A stretch of DNA of 64,000 nt from Breoghania corrubedonensis (GTDB lineage Bacteria > Pseudomonadota > Alphaproteobacteria > Rhizobiales > Stappiaceae). The stretch covers positions 688,078 to 752,077 of the forward strand of contig NZ_QAYG01000001.1 of assembly GCF_003053845.1 (NCBI RefSeq), in the 5' to 3' direction. Below, in pieces: positions 6,814 to 15,123 of the stretch; position 1 is the stretch's first letter, and each line of letters opens with the position of its first letter. Both the position numbers and the translations under genes were made by a program. Under the pieces are notes generated by a model that saw only the letters and a program-made list of their open reading frames with translations, ran no database searches and had not been told where the DNA came from.

Positions 6814-8283
6814 TCAGCCGGCGGAAATCGCGTCGACCTTTTCGCGAAGAAACGCCGTGAAGCGCGGGTCTGTGCCGTAGGCGACATTGACCCGTATGGC
6901 GGCCGCGCCCCGCGCCTTGCGATCCGGCGTGAAAACCTGGCCAGGTGCCAGGAAGATCCCGCGTTCCGACGCGCTTCGGCAGATCTCCAGTTCGTCGCTC
7001 TCGCCCGGAAACTCCGCCCAGAGATAGAAACCCGGCGTCACGGTCGGGCGTACCGTGAGGCCGGCGGTCTCCAGCGCGGCCTTCGACGCCTTGTGCGCCT
7101 CTTCCACGCGCGTCTTCAGCCGCCGCAAATGCCGCAGGTATTGCCCGCCCTGGATGAGATTGAAGACAAAACGCTCGACATAATCGGAACTCGCCACCGT
7201 CGTCAGCATCTTGAGGTTCGACAAGGACGAGATGAGCGACGGCAGGCCGGCGACATAGCCGCAGCGGAGGCTCGCCGACAATGTCTTGGAGAACGAGCCA
7301 ACATAGAGAACGCGGTTGAGCTGGTCGAGCGCGGCAAGTCGCGGCAAGGTCGGAGGGACAATGTCCGCGAGCGCATCGTTCTCCACGATCAGCACGCCCC
7401 ACCGCTCCGCCAGTTGCATCAGACCGAAGGCGACGGCGGGCGAGAGCGTGCTACCGGTCGGATTGTGGGCGAGCGACTGGGTGAAGAAGATCTTCGGCCT
7501 GTAGAGCGCCAGCTTGGCGGCGAGATCCTCAAGATCGGGACCGTCGGGAGCGCGCCGAATACCAATCATCCGAGCCTTGGCGAGGGTGAGCTTGCCAAAC
7601 AGCGGATAATAGCCGGGATCATCGACGAAAACGGTGTCGCCCGGCTCGATCAGATGGCGGATGATCAGGTCGAGCCCGTGGTTGACGCCGTTCGTGAGAA
7701 GGAGCCCGTCCGGCTCCACCGCAATGGAACGCTCCAGCAGCATCATGCGCAGCCTGTCGCGCAAGGGACCATATCCCCAGCCGCTGCCATAGCCGAACTC
7801 GACCGCCTCCGGATTACCGGTCTTGAAGCTGGAAAAGAACCTCTTGAGCTCGGACCCCTCGGTCCACAGCGACGGTGGCCTGCCATCCCCCGGGCGCACT
7901 TCGTAATGCGGATCGAGCTGCTCGCGCAGCAGCGAGACAACATCGATCGCGGAGACGATGTGGGGTGCGGGCTGCGTCGGACGGCGGAGCTCGAACGGAG
8001 CGACGTAGTAGCCCGATCCGGGCCGCGCCTCCAGAAGCCCCTGTGCGACCAGCCGGTCATAGGCCTCGGCCATGGTGTTTTTCGAAACACCCTGCTCCCG
8101 CGCGGCCTGGCGCACGGATGGCAACCTCTCTCCGGGCTTGTAGGCGCCGGCGGACAGCAGCCCGGACACATGTTCCACGATACGGCCGGCGCGCGTTACC
8201 CGCCCGGTTTCAGGCACCGCGAGCGAGCCCCGCACCACGCCCGGTTCGCCTTTCCATTCCCCCTCCCGCCTCGGCATGGTCAA
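6814..8283 (-). CDS. MocR-family regulator (GntR helix-turn-helix fused to aminotransferase fold)
   Basis: A 489-aa PLP-dependent regulator. Residues about 25-95 are a GntR winged helix with AGAYKPGERLPSVRQAAREQ and VSKNTMAEAYDRLVAQGLL. The rest is a type-I aminotransferase fold with the PLP lysine in SFSKTLS and the Asn/Asp pair of AHNPTGST and VENDALA. MocR proteins sense PLP or a PLP adduct and usually control a divergent gene. Here that is the cupin gene, and the gap holds GGACAG/CTGTCC repeats of the kind MocR proteins bind. It is not an aminotransferase by role, although the catalytic lysine is kept. Confidence 0.88.
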   Translation of the reverse strand: MTMPRREGEWKGEPGVVRGSLAVPETGRVTRAGRIVEHVSGLLSAGAYKPGERLPSVRQAAREQGVSKNTMAEAYDRLVAQGLLEARPGSGYYVAPFELRRPTQPAPHIVSAIDVVSLLREQLDPHYEVRPGDGRPPSLWTEGSELKRFFSSFKTGNPEAVEFGYGSGWGYGPLRDRLRMMLLERSIAVEPDGLLLTNGVNHGLDLIIRHLIEPGDTVFVDDPGYYPLFGKLTLAKARMIGIRRAPDGPDLEDLAAKLALYRPKIFFTQSLAHNPTGSTLSPAVAFGLMQLAERWGVLIVENDALADIVPPTLPRLAALDQLNRVLYVGSFSKTLSASLRCGYVAGLPSLISSLSNLKMLTTVASSDYVERFVFNLIQGGQYLRHLRRLKTRVEEAHKASKAALETAGLTVRPTVTPGFYLWAEFPGESDELEICRSASERGIFLAPGQVFTPDRKARGAAAIRVNVAYGTDPRFTAFLREKVDAISAG

Positions 8284-8303
8284 GACCGCCCCGCTTTTTC
8301 CTC

Positions 8304-8349
8304 TTGGACAGTCTTTGGAAATCCGCTCAAACTGTCCCTCGATTGTCCC
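8304..8349. promoter_or_regulatory. Candidate MocR operator repeats
   Basis: TTGGACAGT (8304-8312), ACTGTCCC (8331-8338) and ATTGTCCC (8342-8349). The last two are direct repeats 11 bases apart, and the first is in opposite orientation. MocR dimers typically bind such direct repeats near their own promoter. The site lies 20 bases before the regulator's start codon. Confidence 0.5.
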
Positions 8350-8557
8350 AATGCCTTTTATGACACATCAACCGCAACGACAAACACACTGTGCGCGCGA
8401 ACGCGGAATTGCCGGGTCGCGAAATCACCCGACACATGAACAATACGGATGACGATGTCTGTCCGGCCTTCATGCCCGACAATCGGCAGGCTTGCAAAAA
8501 GTGCCATCTGCCGCGAAGGCTGGGAAACGGATCACACGACAGGAACAGGAGAGAGCC

Positions 8558-8953
8558 ATGAAGATCACCCGCCCGGGCGAAACCGCCTCGATGGCCGGCC
8601 CCACCGACTGGTTCACCGGCACCGTGCGCCTTGACCCGATGTTCGCGGCCGAGGAACCGGGTCGGGTCGCAGGCGCACATGTGACCTTCGAGCCGGGTGC
8701 ACGCACCGCATGGCACACCCACCCCGCCGGCCAGACACTGATCGTCACCTTCGGGCGCGGCCGGGTGCAGCGTGAGGGCGGGCCGGTGGAGGAGATCCGG
8801 CAGGGCGACGTGGTCTGGTTTCCCGCAGGCGAGAAACACTGGCACGGGGCGAGCCCCGACGCCGCCATGAGCCACATCGCCATTCAGGAAGCCGTCGATG
8901 GCAGTGCCGTGACCTGGATGGAGAAGGTGGAAGACAAGGACTACAACGGCTGA
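8558..8953 (+). CDS. Cupin protein, homologue of manganese-dependent (R)-hydroxynitrile lyase
   Basis: A one-domain cupin of 131 aa. Against the characterised cupin hydroxynitrile lyase of Granulicella tundricola (GtHNL), the metal ligands His53, His55, Gln59 and His94 fall at the same residue numbers (WHTHPAGQT and EKHWHG). The active-site positions Ala40, Val42, His106 and Gln110 also match. This is from memory of that enzyme and should be aligned. Such enzymes split cyanohydrins into aldehyde plus cyanide, though the physiological role of the family is unsettled. The ATG at 8558 has a strong GGAGAG site; the longer open frame is not used. Control by the divergent MocR protein is likely. 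Confidence 0.82.
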   Translation: MKITRPGETASMAGPTDWFTGTVRLDPMFAAEEPGRVAGAHVTFEPGARTAWHTHPAGQTLIVTFGRGRVQREGGPVEEIRQGDVVWFPAGEKHWHGASPDAAMSHIAIQEAVDGSAVTWMEKVEDKDYNG

Positions 8954-8962
8954 GGTGCAATA

Positions 8963-8985
8963 GGGTCGGGCGCAAGGCCCGGCCC
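8963..8985. terminator. Hairpin between convergent cupin and ABC ATPase genes
   Basis: GGGTCGGGC / GCCCGGCCC with a five-base loop and one mismatch fills the 34-base gap between two convergent genes. It could end transcription from both sides. The T tract is poor. Confidence 0.5.
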
Positions 8986-8987
8986 CT

Positions 8988-9731
8988 TCAGTGACCTACC
9001 CTGGATATCCGGCCGACAAAGTCGCGGGTGCGGTCCGTTTGCGGGTTGTCGAAAATCTGCTCCGGGGATCCGATCTCCTGCACGCGACCGTCCGCCATGA
9101 AAGCGATGCGGTGGGAGACGTCTCGCACGAAACTCATCTCGTGCGAGACGATCAGCATGGCGATATTGTCCTTGGCGAGCAGGCGGATCGTGTCGAGCAC
9201 CTCGCTGACGCGCTCGGGATCAAGCGCGGAGGTCACTTCGTCGAGAAGCAGGATTTCCGGCTCCAGGCAAAGCGCGCGGGCGATGGCGACACGCTGCTGC
9301 TGGCCGCCAGAAAGCTGATCGGGATAGACGTGGAGCTTGTCGCCGAGGCCGACACGGTCGAGCAGTTCCCGTGCCTTTTCCTCCACTTGCCTGCGGTTGC
9401 GCTTCTTGATTGTGGTCGGCGCGACGGTGACGTTGCGCAGCACGGTCATGTTGCCGAAGAGATTGTATTGCTGGAACACGATGGCCAGACGATCACGGGC
9501 CGCTTTCAACGACTTGCGGTTGCTGTAGTCGACAGCTGCCCCCGCAAGGGTCACCCGTCCGCGATCAGGCTTCATCAGCCCGGTGATCACCTTCAGGAGC
9601 GTGCTCTTTCCGGATCCCGACGGACCGATCAGACTGACGACCTCTCCCTGTTCCACCGACAGATCGATGCCGTCGAGAACGCGAAGCGAGCCATAGCGGG
9701 CGCCCAGGTCATGAATGTCGAGAAAGGACAA
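8988..9731 (-). CDS. Polar amino acid ABC transporter, ATP-binding protein
   Basis: A GlnQ/HisP-type ATPase of 247 aa. Walker A is GPSGSGKST (residues 37-45), the Q-loop is in VFQQYNLF, the signature is LSGGQQQRVAIARAL, Walker B is ILLLDEVTSALDP, and the switch His is in VSHEMSFV. The phrase FVRDVSHRIAFMADGRV is typical of the polar amino acid (PAAT) group. Its start lies 23 bases inside the end of the permease gene before it, so translation is coupled. It drives uptake with the two permeases and the binding protein encoded upstream. Confidence 0.92.
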   Translation of the reverse strand: MSFLDIHDLGARYGSLRVLDGIDLSVEQGEVVSLIGPSGSGKSTLLKVITGLMKPDRGRVTLAGAAVDYSNRKSLKAARDRLAIVFQQYNLFGNMTVLRNVTVAPTTIKKRNRRQVEEKARELLDRVGLGDKLHVYPDQLSGGQQQRVAIARALCLEPEILLLDEVTSALDPERVSEVLDTIRLLAKDNIAMLIVSHEMSFVRDVSHRIAFMADGRVQEIGSPEQIFDNPQTDRTRDFVGRISRVGH

Positions 9732-10398
9732 GGCGGTTCTCCAGATAGCCCCCCAAACGGGCGAGCGGGTAGGAAACGATGAAGTACAGCGCGAGCACGA
9801 CCGCGTAGACGAGGAACGCGGAATGGCCCTTCGTCGTCATGATCTTGCCGGCCTGGGTGAGTTCCAGAACGCCGACCTGCGAGGCGAGCGCGGTGTCCTT
9901 TATGAACAGGACGAAATAGCCGAAGATCGGCGGAATGACGATCGGCAGCGCCTGCGGGATGGAGACGAGGCGAAGCGTCTGAAGCGGCGTGAAGTTCATC
10001 ACCGCCGCCGCTTCAAGCTGGGCGGGCTTGAGCGTTTCCAGCCCGCCGCGGATGATTTCCGAAACGAAGGCGGTGGAGATGACGGACGTGGCGATCAGCG
10101 CGATCGTCAGCGGGGCGAGATCGAACCCCAGCACCTGCGCGCCGAAGAAGAAGAGCATCAGCGTGATCAAGAAGGGCACGCGGCGCACGATCTCCACGAA
10201 GAGACCGGAAAGGATGCGCGCGGGTATAAGTGCCCGGCGCCGGCTTTGCCGCGCGATCGCCAGGACGAAACCGACGATCATGCCGATGATGCAGCCGACC
10301 GCGGAAAGCAGCAGCGTCGTCAGCGCCGCCTCCCCCCACAACAGTATATTGTAGAAGGTGAAGAGCTTCGGCAGGTCGGAAAGGAAATCCGGGCTCAT
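9709..10398 (-). CDS. Polar amino acid ABC transporter, permease
   Basis: A 229-aa HisM/GlnP-type inner-membrane permease with about five helices. It carries the EAA loop that docks the ATPase (QLEAAAVMNFTPLQTLRLVSI, then PQALPIVIPP). The segment VEIVRRVPFLITLMLFFFG is the usual helix-2 region of this family (RGTPLLVQ position). The ATG at 10398 overlaps the previous permease stop by four bases (ATGA). It forms a heterodimer with the product of 10395-11069. Confidence 0.92.
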   Translation of the reverse strand: MSPDFLSDLPKLFTFYNILLWGEAALTTLLLSAVGCIIGMIVGFVLAIARQSRRRALIPARILSGLFVEIVRRVPFLITLMLFFFGAQVLGFDLAPLTIALIATSVISTAFVSEIIRGGLETLKPAQLEAAAVMNFTPLQTLRLVSIPQALPIVIPPIFGYFVLFIKDTALASQVGVLELTQAGKIMTTKGHSAFLVYAVVLALYFIVSYPLARLGGYLENRLVLSRHS

Positions 10399-11069
10399 AG
10401 GATACGGACCCTCGCGCGAAAGGCATAGCGGCCGACAAGAGCAAGAAGCGACGTCGCCGCCAGGGTGACGAGGACGTAGATGCCGCCGGTAAGCAGGAAG
10501 ATTTCGATCGAGCGGAAGGTCGTGGAATTGATGTTGAAGGCCCGGCCGGTCAATTCCTCCACCCCGAAGATCGCCGCCATCGAGGTGCCGAGCGTCATCA
10601 GGATGTACTGGTTTGTCATGGCCGGCATGACGACCTTGAAAATGTGCGGCAGGATCACGTAGCGCAGCGTCTGAAGATGGCTCATGCCGAGCGTTTCGGC
10701 GGCATCGAGCTCCTGCTGATGGACGGAGGCGAGGCCGGCACGGAGAATTTCCGTCAGATAGCCGCCCGCGTTCAGCGTCATGCCCAGCAGCACCGCGGGG
10801 AAGGGATCCAGCAGGATGCCAACCTCCGGCAGCGCGAAGAAGATGAAATAGATCTGCACGAGCTGCGGCGTGTTCGTGAAAAAGGTCACATACCAGCGTG
10901 CAAGCCGTGACAACCAGCGACCGCCGCGCAGCCGCATGATCGCGCCGACCATGCCGATGACCATGCCGCCGGCAAATGCCATCACGCTGAGCTCGAGGCT
11001 GATCAGCGCTCCCCATAAAAGATAGGGGATCTCGGGCGTGACCTGTCCGAAATGCAAAGTGTAGTGCAT
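10395..11069 (-). CDS. Polar amino acid ABC transporter, permease
   Basis: A 224-aa HisQ-like permease partner. The characteristic FFTNTPQLVQIYFIFFALPE corresponds to the RGTPxLVQ motif of the family. The EAA loop is ELDAAETLGMSHLQTLRYVI, ending in LPHIFKVVMPAM. I set the start at ATG 11069, because the longer frame reads low-complexity Arg/Pro residues. It is the first permease after the binding-protein gene. The 170-base gap between them holds a strong hairpin (11189-11217). Confidence 0.92.
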   Translation of the reverse strand: MHYTLHFGQVTPEIPYLLWGALISLELSVMAFAGGMVIGMVGAIMRLRGGRWLSRLARWYVTFFTNTPQLVQIYFIFFALPEVGILLDPFPAVLLGMTLNAGGYLTEILRAGLASVHQQELDAAETLGMSHLQTLRYVILPHIFKVVMPAMTNQYILMTLGTSMAAIFGVEELTGRAFNINSTTFRSIEIFLLTGGIYVLVTLAATSLLALVGRYAFRARVRIL

Positions 11070-11188
11070 CGAAGCGGGTTCTCTCTGAGCTCTTGCGCCA
11101 AACGATCGGTTTCCGCTGACGCGCCTTGCGGCTTTTCGCGTGCGTCGGCGGTATGGGCGGGGGTGCAAAACCGGCACAGGCCGGCGAG

Positions 11189-11217
11189 CCGCCCCGCCTG
11201 GTGGACAGGCGGGGCGG
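11189..11217 (-). terminator. Strong intercistronic hairpin after the binding-protein gene
   Basis: CCGCCCCGCCTG-GTGGA-CAGGCGGGGCGG, a perfect 12-bp GC stem 23 bases after the binding-protein stop on the minus strand and before the permease gene. There is no T tract. Such hairpins usually protect the upstream message or partly stop transcription, which gives more binding protein than permease. Confidence 0.6.
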
Positions 11218-11239
11218 TCAGGATTGATGCGCCTTGCGC

Positions 11240-12049
11240 TCAGAAGTAGGGCTGGGCCGGGATCTTGTAGACCATGTCCATGCCGAACCACTTCTTGTAG
11301 CTCTCGTCCATGAAGCCGCTCGTCTGCAGGCTGTAGATGGCTGTGTTCAGCCAGGACTTCAGCGCCGTATTGCCCTGCGCGATGCCGATGCAGTCGTAGT
11401 CGACGCTGGCGCTGGGGTCGGACAGAACCTTGGTCTTCTTGTCGTAGTTGGCGGTGTACTTGCCGATATAGTCGACCACATCGACGATCGCGTCACCCCG
11501 ACCCTGGAACAGCGCCTTCACAGCATCGGGATAGTTGTCGAACAGCATCACCTTCGCGTCGGGCAGGTGCGTCTTGACGAATTCGACCGGAGTGGTGCCA
11601 CGCACCTCGATCAGCTTCACATCCGCCGAATTGAGATCCGCCAGCGACTTGAAGGGCTTGTCGGCAAGCGTCAGTGCGCTGAGTGCCTCGGTCTGGATCG
11701 GCAGCGTGAAGTCGATGACCTTGGCGCGCGCCGGAGTGCGCGTCAGGGCTCCCAGAACGATGTCCGCCTTGCCGGTCGCCAGAAACGGCACACGGTCGGC
11801 CGAGGTGACCTCCACGAACTTCACGTCGACGCCGAGAAGCTCGCCCAGCTTGTGCGCCACGTCGACGTCGAATCCCTCGATTTCATTCTTGTCGTTGTAT
11901 TGGCCGAGCGGCGGCAGATTCGGGTTGATGCCGACCGTGATCGTGCCGCCGGAGAGGATATCGTCCAGCGACTTCGCAGTTGCCGATTGAGCGGAAAACG
12001 CCATCAGCGCCACGCCCGCGACCGTACACAGAGACTTGAGAAGGTTCAT
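11240..12049 (-). CDS. Amino acid ABC transporter substrate-binding protein
   Basis: A periplasmic binding protein of SBP family 3 (269 aa). A signal peptide of about 25 residues ends near SAQSATA. The mature part shows the family signature GFDVDVAHKLGELLGVDVKF and the later PFLATGKADIVLGALTRTPA. The ligand-carboxylate arginine is expected in that last stretch (TRTPAR). The ATG at 12049 follows a GGACGC-type weak ribosome site; the longer frame crosses the operator region. It is divergent from the dehydrogenase operon, so the two halves probably share one regulator. The ligand is probably an amino acid or an imino acid such as an opine or hydroxyproline. Confidence 0.9.
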   Translation of the reverse strand: MNLLKSLCTVAGVALMAFSAQSATAKSLDDILSGGTITVGINPNLPPLGQYNDKNEIEGFDVDVAHKLGELLGVDVKFVEVTSADRVPFLATGKADIVLGALTRTPARAKVIDFTLPIQTEALSALTLADKPFKSLADLNSADVKLIEVRGTTPVEFVKTHLPDAKVMLFDNYPDAVKALFQGRGDAIVDVVDYIGKYTANYDKKTKVLSDPSASVDYDCIGIAQGNTALKSWLNTAIYSLQTSGFMDESYKKWFGMDMVYKIPAQPYF

Positions 12050-12120
12050 TTTCGCGTCCTTGATTTCTGTTCCCTCGCGCCTTGGAAAGCGCGTGACCGA
12101 GCTTGCCTGTCGGCTTTCAA

Positions 12121-12141
12121 CGGTGTACGTTTCGTATACCG
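12121..12141. promoter_or_regulatory. Candidate GntR (FCD) operator in the divergent promoter
   Basis: CGGTGTACG (12121-12129) and CGTATACCG (12133-12141) form an inverted pair with one mismatch. GTATAC-type half sites are common for FCD-subfamily GntR repressors. The location between the importer and dehydrogenase operons fits control of both by the GntR protein encoded at 16058. Confidence 0.5.
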
Positions 12142-12243
12142 TTCGTAGACAAAAGAACCATCCAAGTGAGCAATTGTCAATCGTCAGACCGAGACGAAAT
12201 TTCATCTGAACCCTCGAATTCGCGCGGTTCCAGCGACCTCCGC

Positions 12244-12510
12244 ATGCCCGGCGTGCAACGGGGAGGGCGCGTCCGATTCACCTTCGACGGGGAACTGGTG
12301 GAAGCGTTTTGCGGGGAAAGCATTGCGGCCGCAGCCTTGGCTAGCGGCATCCGCATCCTGCGCAGCGCGCCGGGTTCGAATGACCCGCGAGGCACGTTCT
12401 GCTGGATGGGAAGCTGTCAGGAATGCGTCGTGGTCGTCGATGGCGTCCGACGGCCAGCCTGCCGCACTCCCGTCCATGAAGGGCTCGTCGTGACATCGGG
12501 GACGATCTGA
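12244..12510 (+). CDS. Small [2Fe-2S] subunit of an HcnA-like amine/amino acid dehydrogenase
   Basis: A small ferredoxin-like subunit (about 88 aa). It has the early RVRFTFDGE strand and cysteines in CGES, FCWMGSCQECVV and RRPACRTPV, the arrangement of HcnA, opine oxidase and D-hydroxyproline oxidase gamma subunits. It passes electrons in a membrane-facing heterotrimer with the next two gene products. Start choice is open: ATG 12244 gives the usual length, and a GTG at 12166 adds a Ser-rich tail; neither has a good ribosome site. The next gene overlaps by one base (TGATG). Confidence 0.8.
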   Translation: MPGVQRGGRVRFTFDGELVEAFCGESIAAAALASGIRILRSAPGSNDPRGTFCWMGSCQECVVVVDGVRRPACRTPVHEGLVVTSGTI

Positions 12511-13940
12511 TGGCAGCCACCTGTGACGTGATCGTCGTGGGCGCGGGGCCCGCCGGTGCGGAAGCCGCCATGGAATGCGCCCGCCATGGGCTCGACGTGG
12601 TGCTGATCGACGAGGCGCCGGATGCCGGCGGCCAGGTCTATCGCGCCACGCCGAAGGGGTTTCGCACCCAAGGCCCACGCGAACCCGAGGCGGAAATAGG
12701 CGACGATCTGCGCAAGCGTCTGGCGGACAGCTCCGTGCGGTGCCGCTTCGACACGCTGTTGTGGTCGATTGCGCCCGGTTATCGCGCCGATCTGCTCGGC
12801 CCCGACGGGCCATCGAGCGAAGAGGCTCCCATCGTCGTCATCGCGAACGGCGCGCGCGAGCGGGTCGTTCCCTTCCCCGGCTGGACCTTGCCGGGCGTCA
12901 TCGGTCTCGCCGGTGCGACCGTGATGCTGAAATCGCAGAAAGTGCTGCCCGGCCGGCAAACGCTGGTCGCGGGTGCCGGGCCTCTCCTTCTCGCCGTTGC
13001 CACAACCCTTCGAAAAGCTGGAGGCGAGGTCGCCGGCGTCATCGACCTCGCCTCGCGGCGTGAATGGCTGGCGACCGTTCCCGCGACCATTTCGCGGCCC
13101 GACCTTCTGGCGCGCGGCATCGGCTGGACCTCGCGCCTCACCCTTGCCGGCGTCCCGATGCGCTATCGCCAGGCGATCCGCCGGATCGAGCAGGCCGAAG
13201 CGGGCAAGCTGCGCGCTTTCGTCGGTCCCGTGTATGCCACCGGCGCACCGGTTGCGGGCACTGTTCGCGAATTCGTGGTCGATGCGGTCGCCGTCGGCAA
13301 TGGCCTGGCGCCCGCGAGCGAGGTCACGCGCCTGCTGCGTGCCGAACATGTCTACGACACGGTCCAGAAGGCCTGGGTGCCTCAGCTCGACGAGGATTTC
13401 CGGACGTCCCTGCCCGGCCTCTTCGTCGTGGGCGACGGAGCGGGCATCAGTGGCGCGGCCGCCGCCGCGATCGACGGACGGCGTGTCGGCCTCAGCATCG
13501 CCTTCGATGCCGATCGGCTTTCCGCAGATAATTACCGCGCGCAAAAGCGGACGCTATCGACCGGCGCGAAAAAGGCCCGGCGTTTCGGACAGGCGATGGC
13601 GCGGCTGATGGCACCGCGTTCAGGCCAGATCGCGGCCATTGCCGCCGATGCGGTGGTCTGCCGGTGCGAAGACGTTACCCGGGCGGAGCTCGATGCGGCC
13701 GTGGCAGACGGGGCAACCTCGCCCAATCAGGTCAAGGCCTGGACGCGTTGCGGCATGGGCCCCTGCCAGGGGCGCACCTGCGGCGACATCGCCTCTGCGC
13801 TGGCTGCCGCAGCACTTGGCCAGGAGGCACCGCCCGCCCCCATGACCGGCCGCTCCCCGCTGCGTCCATTACCGCTCGGCGTTCTTGCCGGCGACATCGA
13901 CTACGACGATCTCGAACTCCCGCCCCCGGCCCCGCTATGA
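12510..13940 (+). CDS. FAD/NAD-binding subunit with BFD-like [2Fe-2S] domain (HcnB / OoxA type)
   Basis: A 476-aa flavoprotein. The N-terminal FAD fold is IVVGAGPAGAEAAMECARHG (residues 8-27), and a second Rossmann motif, VAGAGPLLLAVATTLRKAGG, lies near residue 150. After about residue 375 comes a BFD-like iron-sulfur domain with VCRCEDV and RCGMGPCQGRTC, giving four cysteines. This layout is that of HcnB, opine oxidase subunit A and D-hydroxyproline dehydrogenase alpha subunits. It should work with the small iron-sulfur protein before it and the DAO-type subunit after it. The last 40 residues are Pro-rich and variable. Confidence 0.88.
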   Translation: MAATCDVIVVGAGPAGAEAAMECARHGLDVVLIDEAPDAGGQVYRATPKGFRTQGPREPEAEIGDDLRKRLADSSVRCRFDTLLWSIAPGYRADLLGPDGPSSEEAPIVVIANGARERVVPFPGWTLPGVIGLAGATVMLKSQKVLPGRQTLVAGAGPLLLAVATTLRKAGGEVAGVIDLASRREWLATVPATISRPDLLARGIGWTSRLTLAGVPMRYRQAIRRIEQAEAGKLRAFVGPVYATGAPVAGTVREFVVDAVAVGNGLAPASEVTRLLRAEHVYDTVQKAWVPQLDEDFRTSLPGLFVVGDGAGISGAAAAAIDGRRVGLSIAFDADRLSADNYRAQKRTLSTGAKKARRFGQAMARLMAPRSGQIAAIAADAVVCRCEDVTRAELDAAVADGATSPNQVKAWTRCGMGPCQGRTCGDIASALAAAALGQEAPPAPMTGRSPLRPLPLGVLAGDIDYDDLELPPPAPL

Positions 13941-13986
13941 CCCCTCCGGTGACCGCCCAAGCCTCGAACCAGACCTTGTGAACCGC

Positions 13987-15123
13987 ATGTCGAAGTCTCT
14001 TCCCCTTGATGCTGCAATCATCGGCGCGGGCGCCATGGGCGCCACGGTCGCCCTGCATCTGGCGCGCAGCGGCATGCGAGTGGCGCTCATCGATCGTGGC
14101 GAGATCTGCCGCGAGGCCTCCGGCGTCAATGCCGGCACGCTGACGCTGCACATGACGCGGGCGGCGCTCGTTCCCTACGCCATGAAAGGACGCGAGCTCT
14201 GGCTCAATGCCCCCAACTGGCTGGGTATGGACGTCGGCGCGCGCTCCGCCCCCGGCTTTTCGCTCGCCTTCACGCGTGAAGAGCTGGAGATGGTCGAAAA
14301 GCGCGCCGAAGCTCGTGCAGCCATGGGCGCACCCATCGAACTCGTAACGCCGAAGCGCGCCTGCGAAATCGATCCGGGACTGAACCCGTCGATGATCGCC
14401 GCGGCCTTCTGCGAACTCGACGGCCATGTCACCGCCTACATGACCGGCCGAGCCTACCGGCGCGCCCTTCTGGCGACCGGGGCGATGATCATGGAAAACA
14501 GCCCCGTGACAGCGCTCGACCGAGAGGATGGCCTCCACGTCATCCGTATCGACGGCGGCGCCCCCGTCAGAGCGAAACGGCTGGTTCTCGCGGGCGGTGT
14601 CTGGCTTGAACCCATGCTTGCCTGGCTCGGCCTGAAGGTTCCGGTCAAGACGCTGATCAACCAGCTGGTTGTGACCGAGCGCATGCGACCGGTCATGCGC
14701 TCGGTGGTCGGCATCGCCAACGGGCTCCTCTCGCTCAAGCAGTTCGAAAACGGAACGGTGCTGATCGGCGGCGGCTGGCAGGGCAACGGCGACCGGGTGC
14801 GCGGCGGGGTGGAGACGATCCCGAAGAACCTGATCGGCAACATCCAGCTTGCCCGTCACGCCATTCCCGCGCTCGGCGAGACCCGGGTCAATCGCGTCTG
14901 GCTGGGGCTGGAATCGGAAACGGCGGATGCGCTGCCGATGATCGGCGAGATCCCGGGCCACGAGGAAGCCTATGTGATCGGCTGCGTCCATTCCGGCTAC
15001 ACCAGCGCGCCCTACATGGGCCGGCTCCTCGCCGACCGGATACTCGGCCGCGAACCGGAGATGCCGCTGTTCGGCCCGGCCCGCCTTATTCAAAAAGACA
15101 AGAACATGGAGTTGAGCGCGTGA
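13987..15123 (+). CDS. FAD-dependent DAO-family dehydrogenase subunit (HcnC / OoxB type)
   Basis: This is the catalytic subunit of the heterotrimer: 378 aa with N-terminal FAD motif AAIIGAGAMGATVALHLARS (residues 8-27) and ending in the DAO-type VIGCVHSGYTSAPYMGRLLA. Such subunits oxidise the C-N bond of a D-amino acid, imino acid or opine. The flavin electrons then pass through the other two subunits to the respiratory chain. I chose ATG 13987; the longer frame overlaps the Pro-rich end of the previous gene. The GTG of the next gene overlaps its stop (GTGA). Confidence 0.88.
   Translation: MSKSLPLDAAIIGAGAMGATVALHLARSGMRVALIDRGEICREASGVNAGTLTLHMTRAALVPYAMKGRELWLNAPNWLGMDVGARSAPGFSLAFTREELEMVEKRAEARAAMGAPIELVTPKRACEIDPGLNPSMIAAAFCELDGHVTAYMTGRAYRRALLATGAMIMENSPVTALDREDGLHVIRIDGGAPVRAKRLVLAGGVWLEPMLAWLGLKVPVKTLINQLVVTERMRPVMRSVVGIANGLLSLKQFENGTVLIGGGWQGNGDRVRGGVETIPKNLIGNIQLARHAIPALGETRVNRVWLGLESETADALPMIGEIPGHEEAYVIGCVHSGYTSAPYMGRLLADRILGREPEMPLFGPARLIQKDKNMELSA

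Noticed and set aside
12244-15123. Calling the three subunits hydrogen cyanide synthase HcnABC
   Set aside because: The subunit layout is shared with opine oxidases and D-hydroxyproline dehydrogenases. The amino-acid importer, DapA-like lyase and amidohydrolase make a catabolic dehydrogenase more likely.
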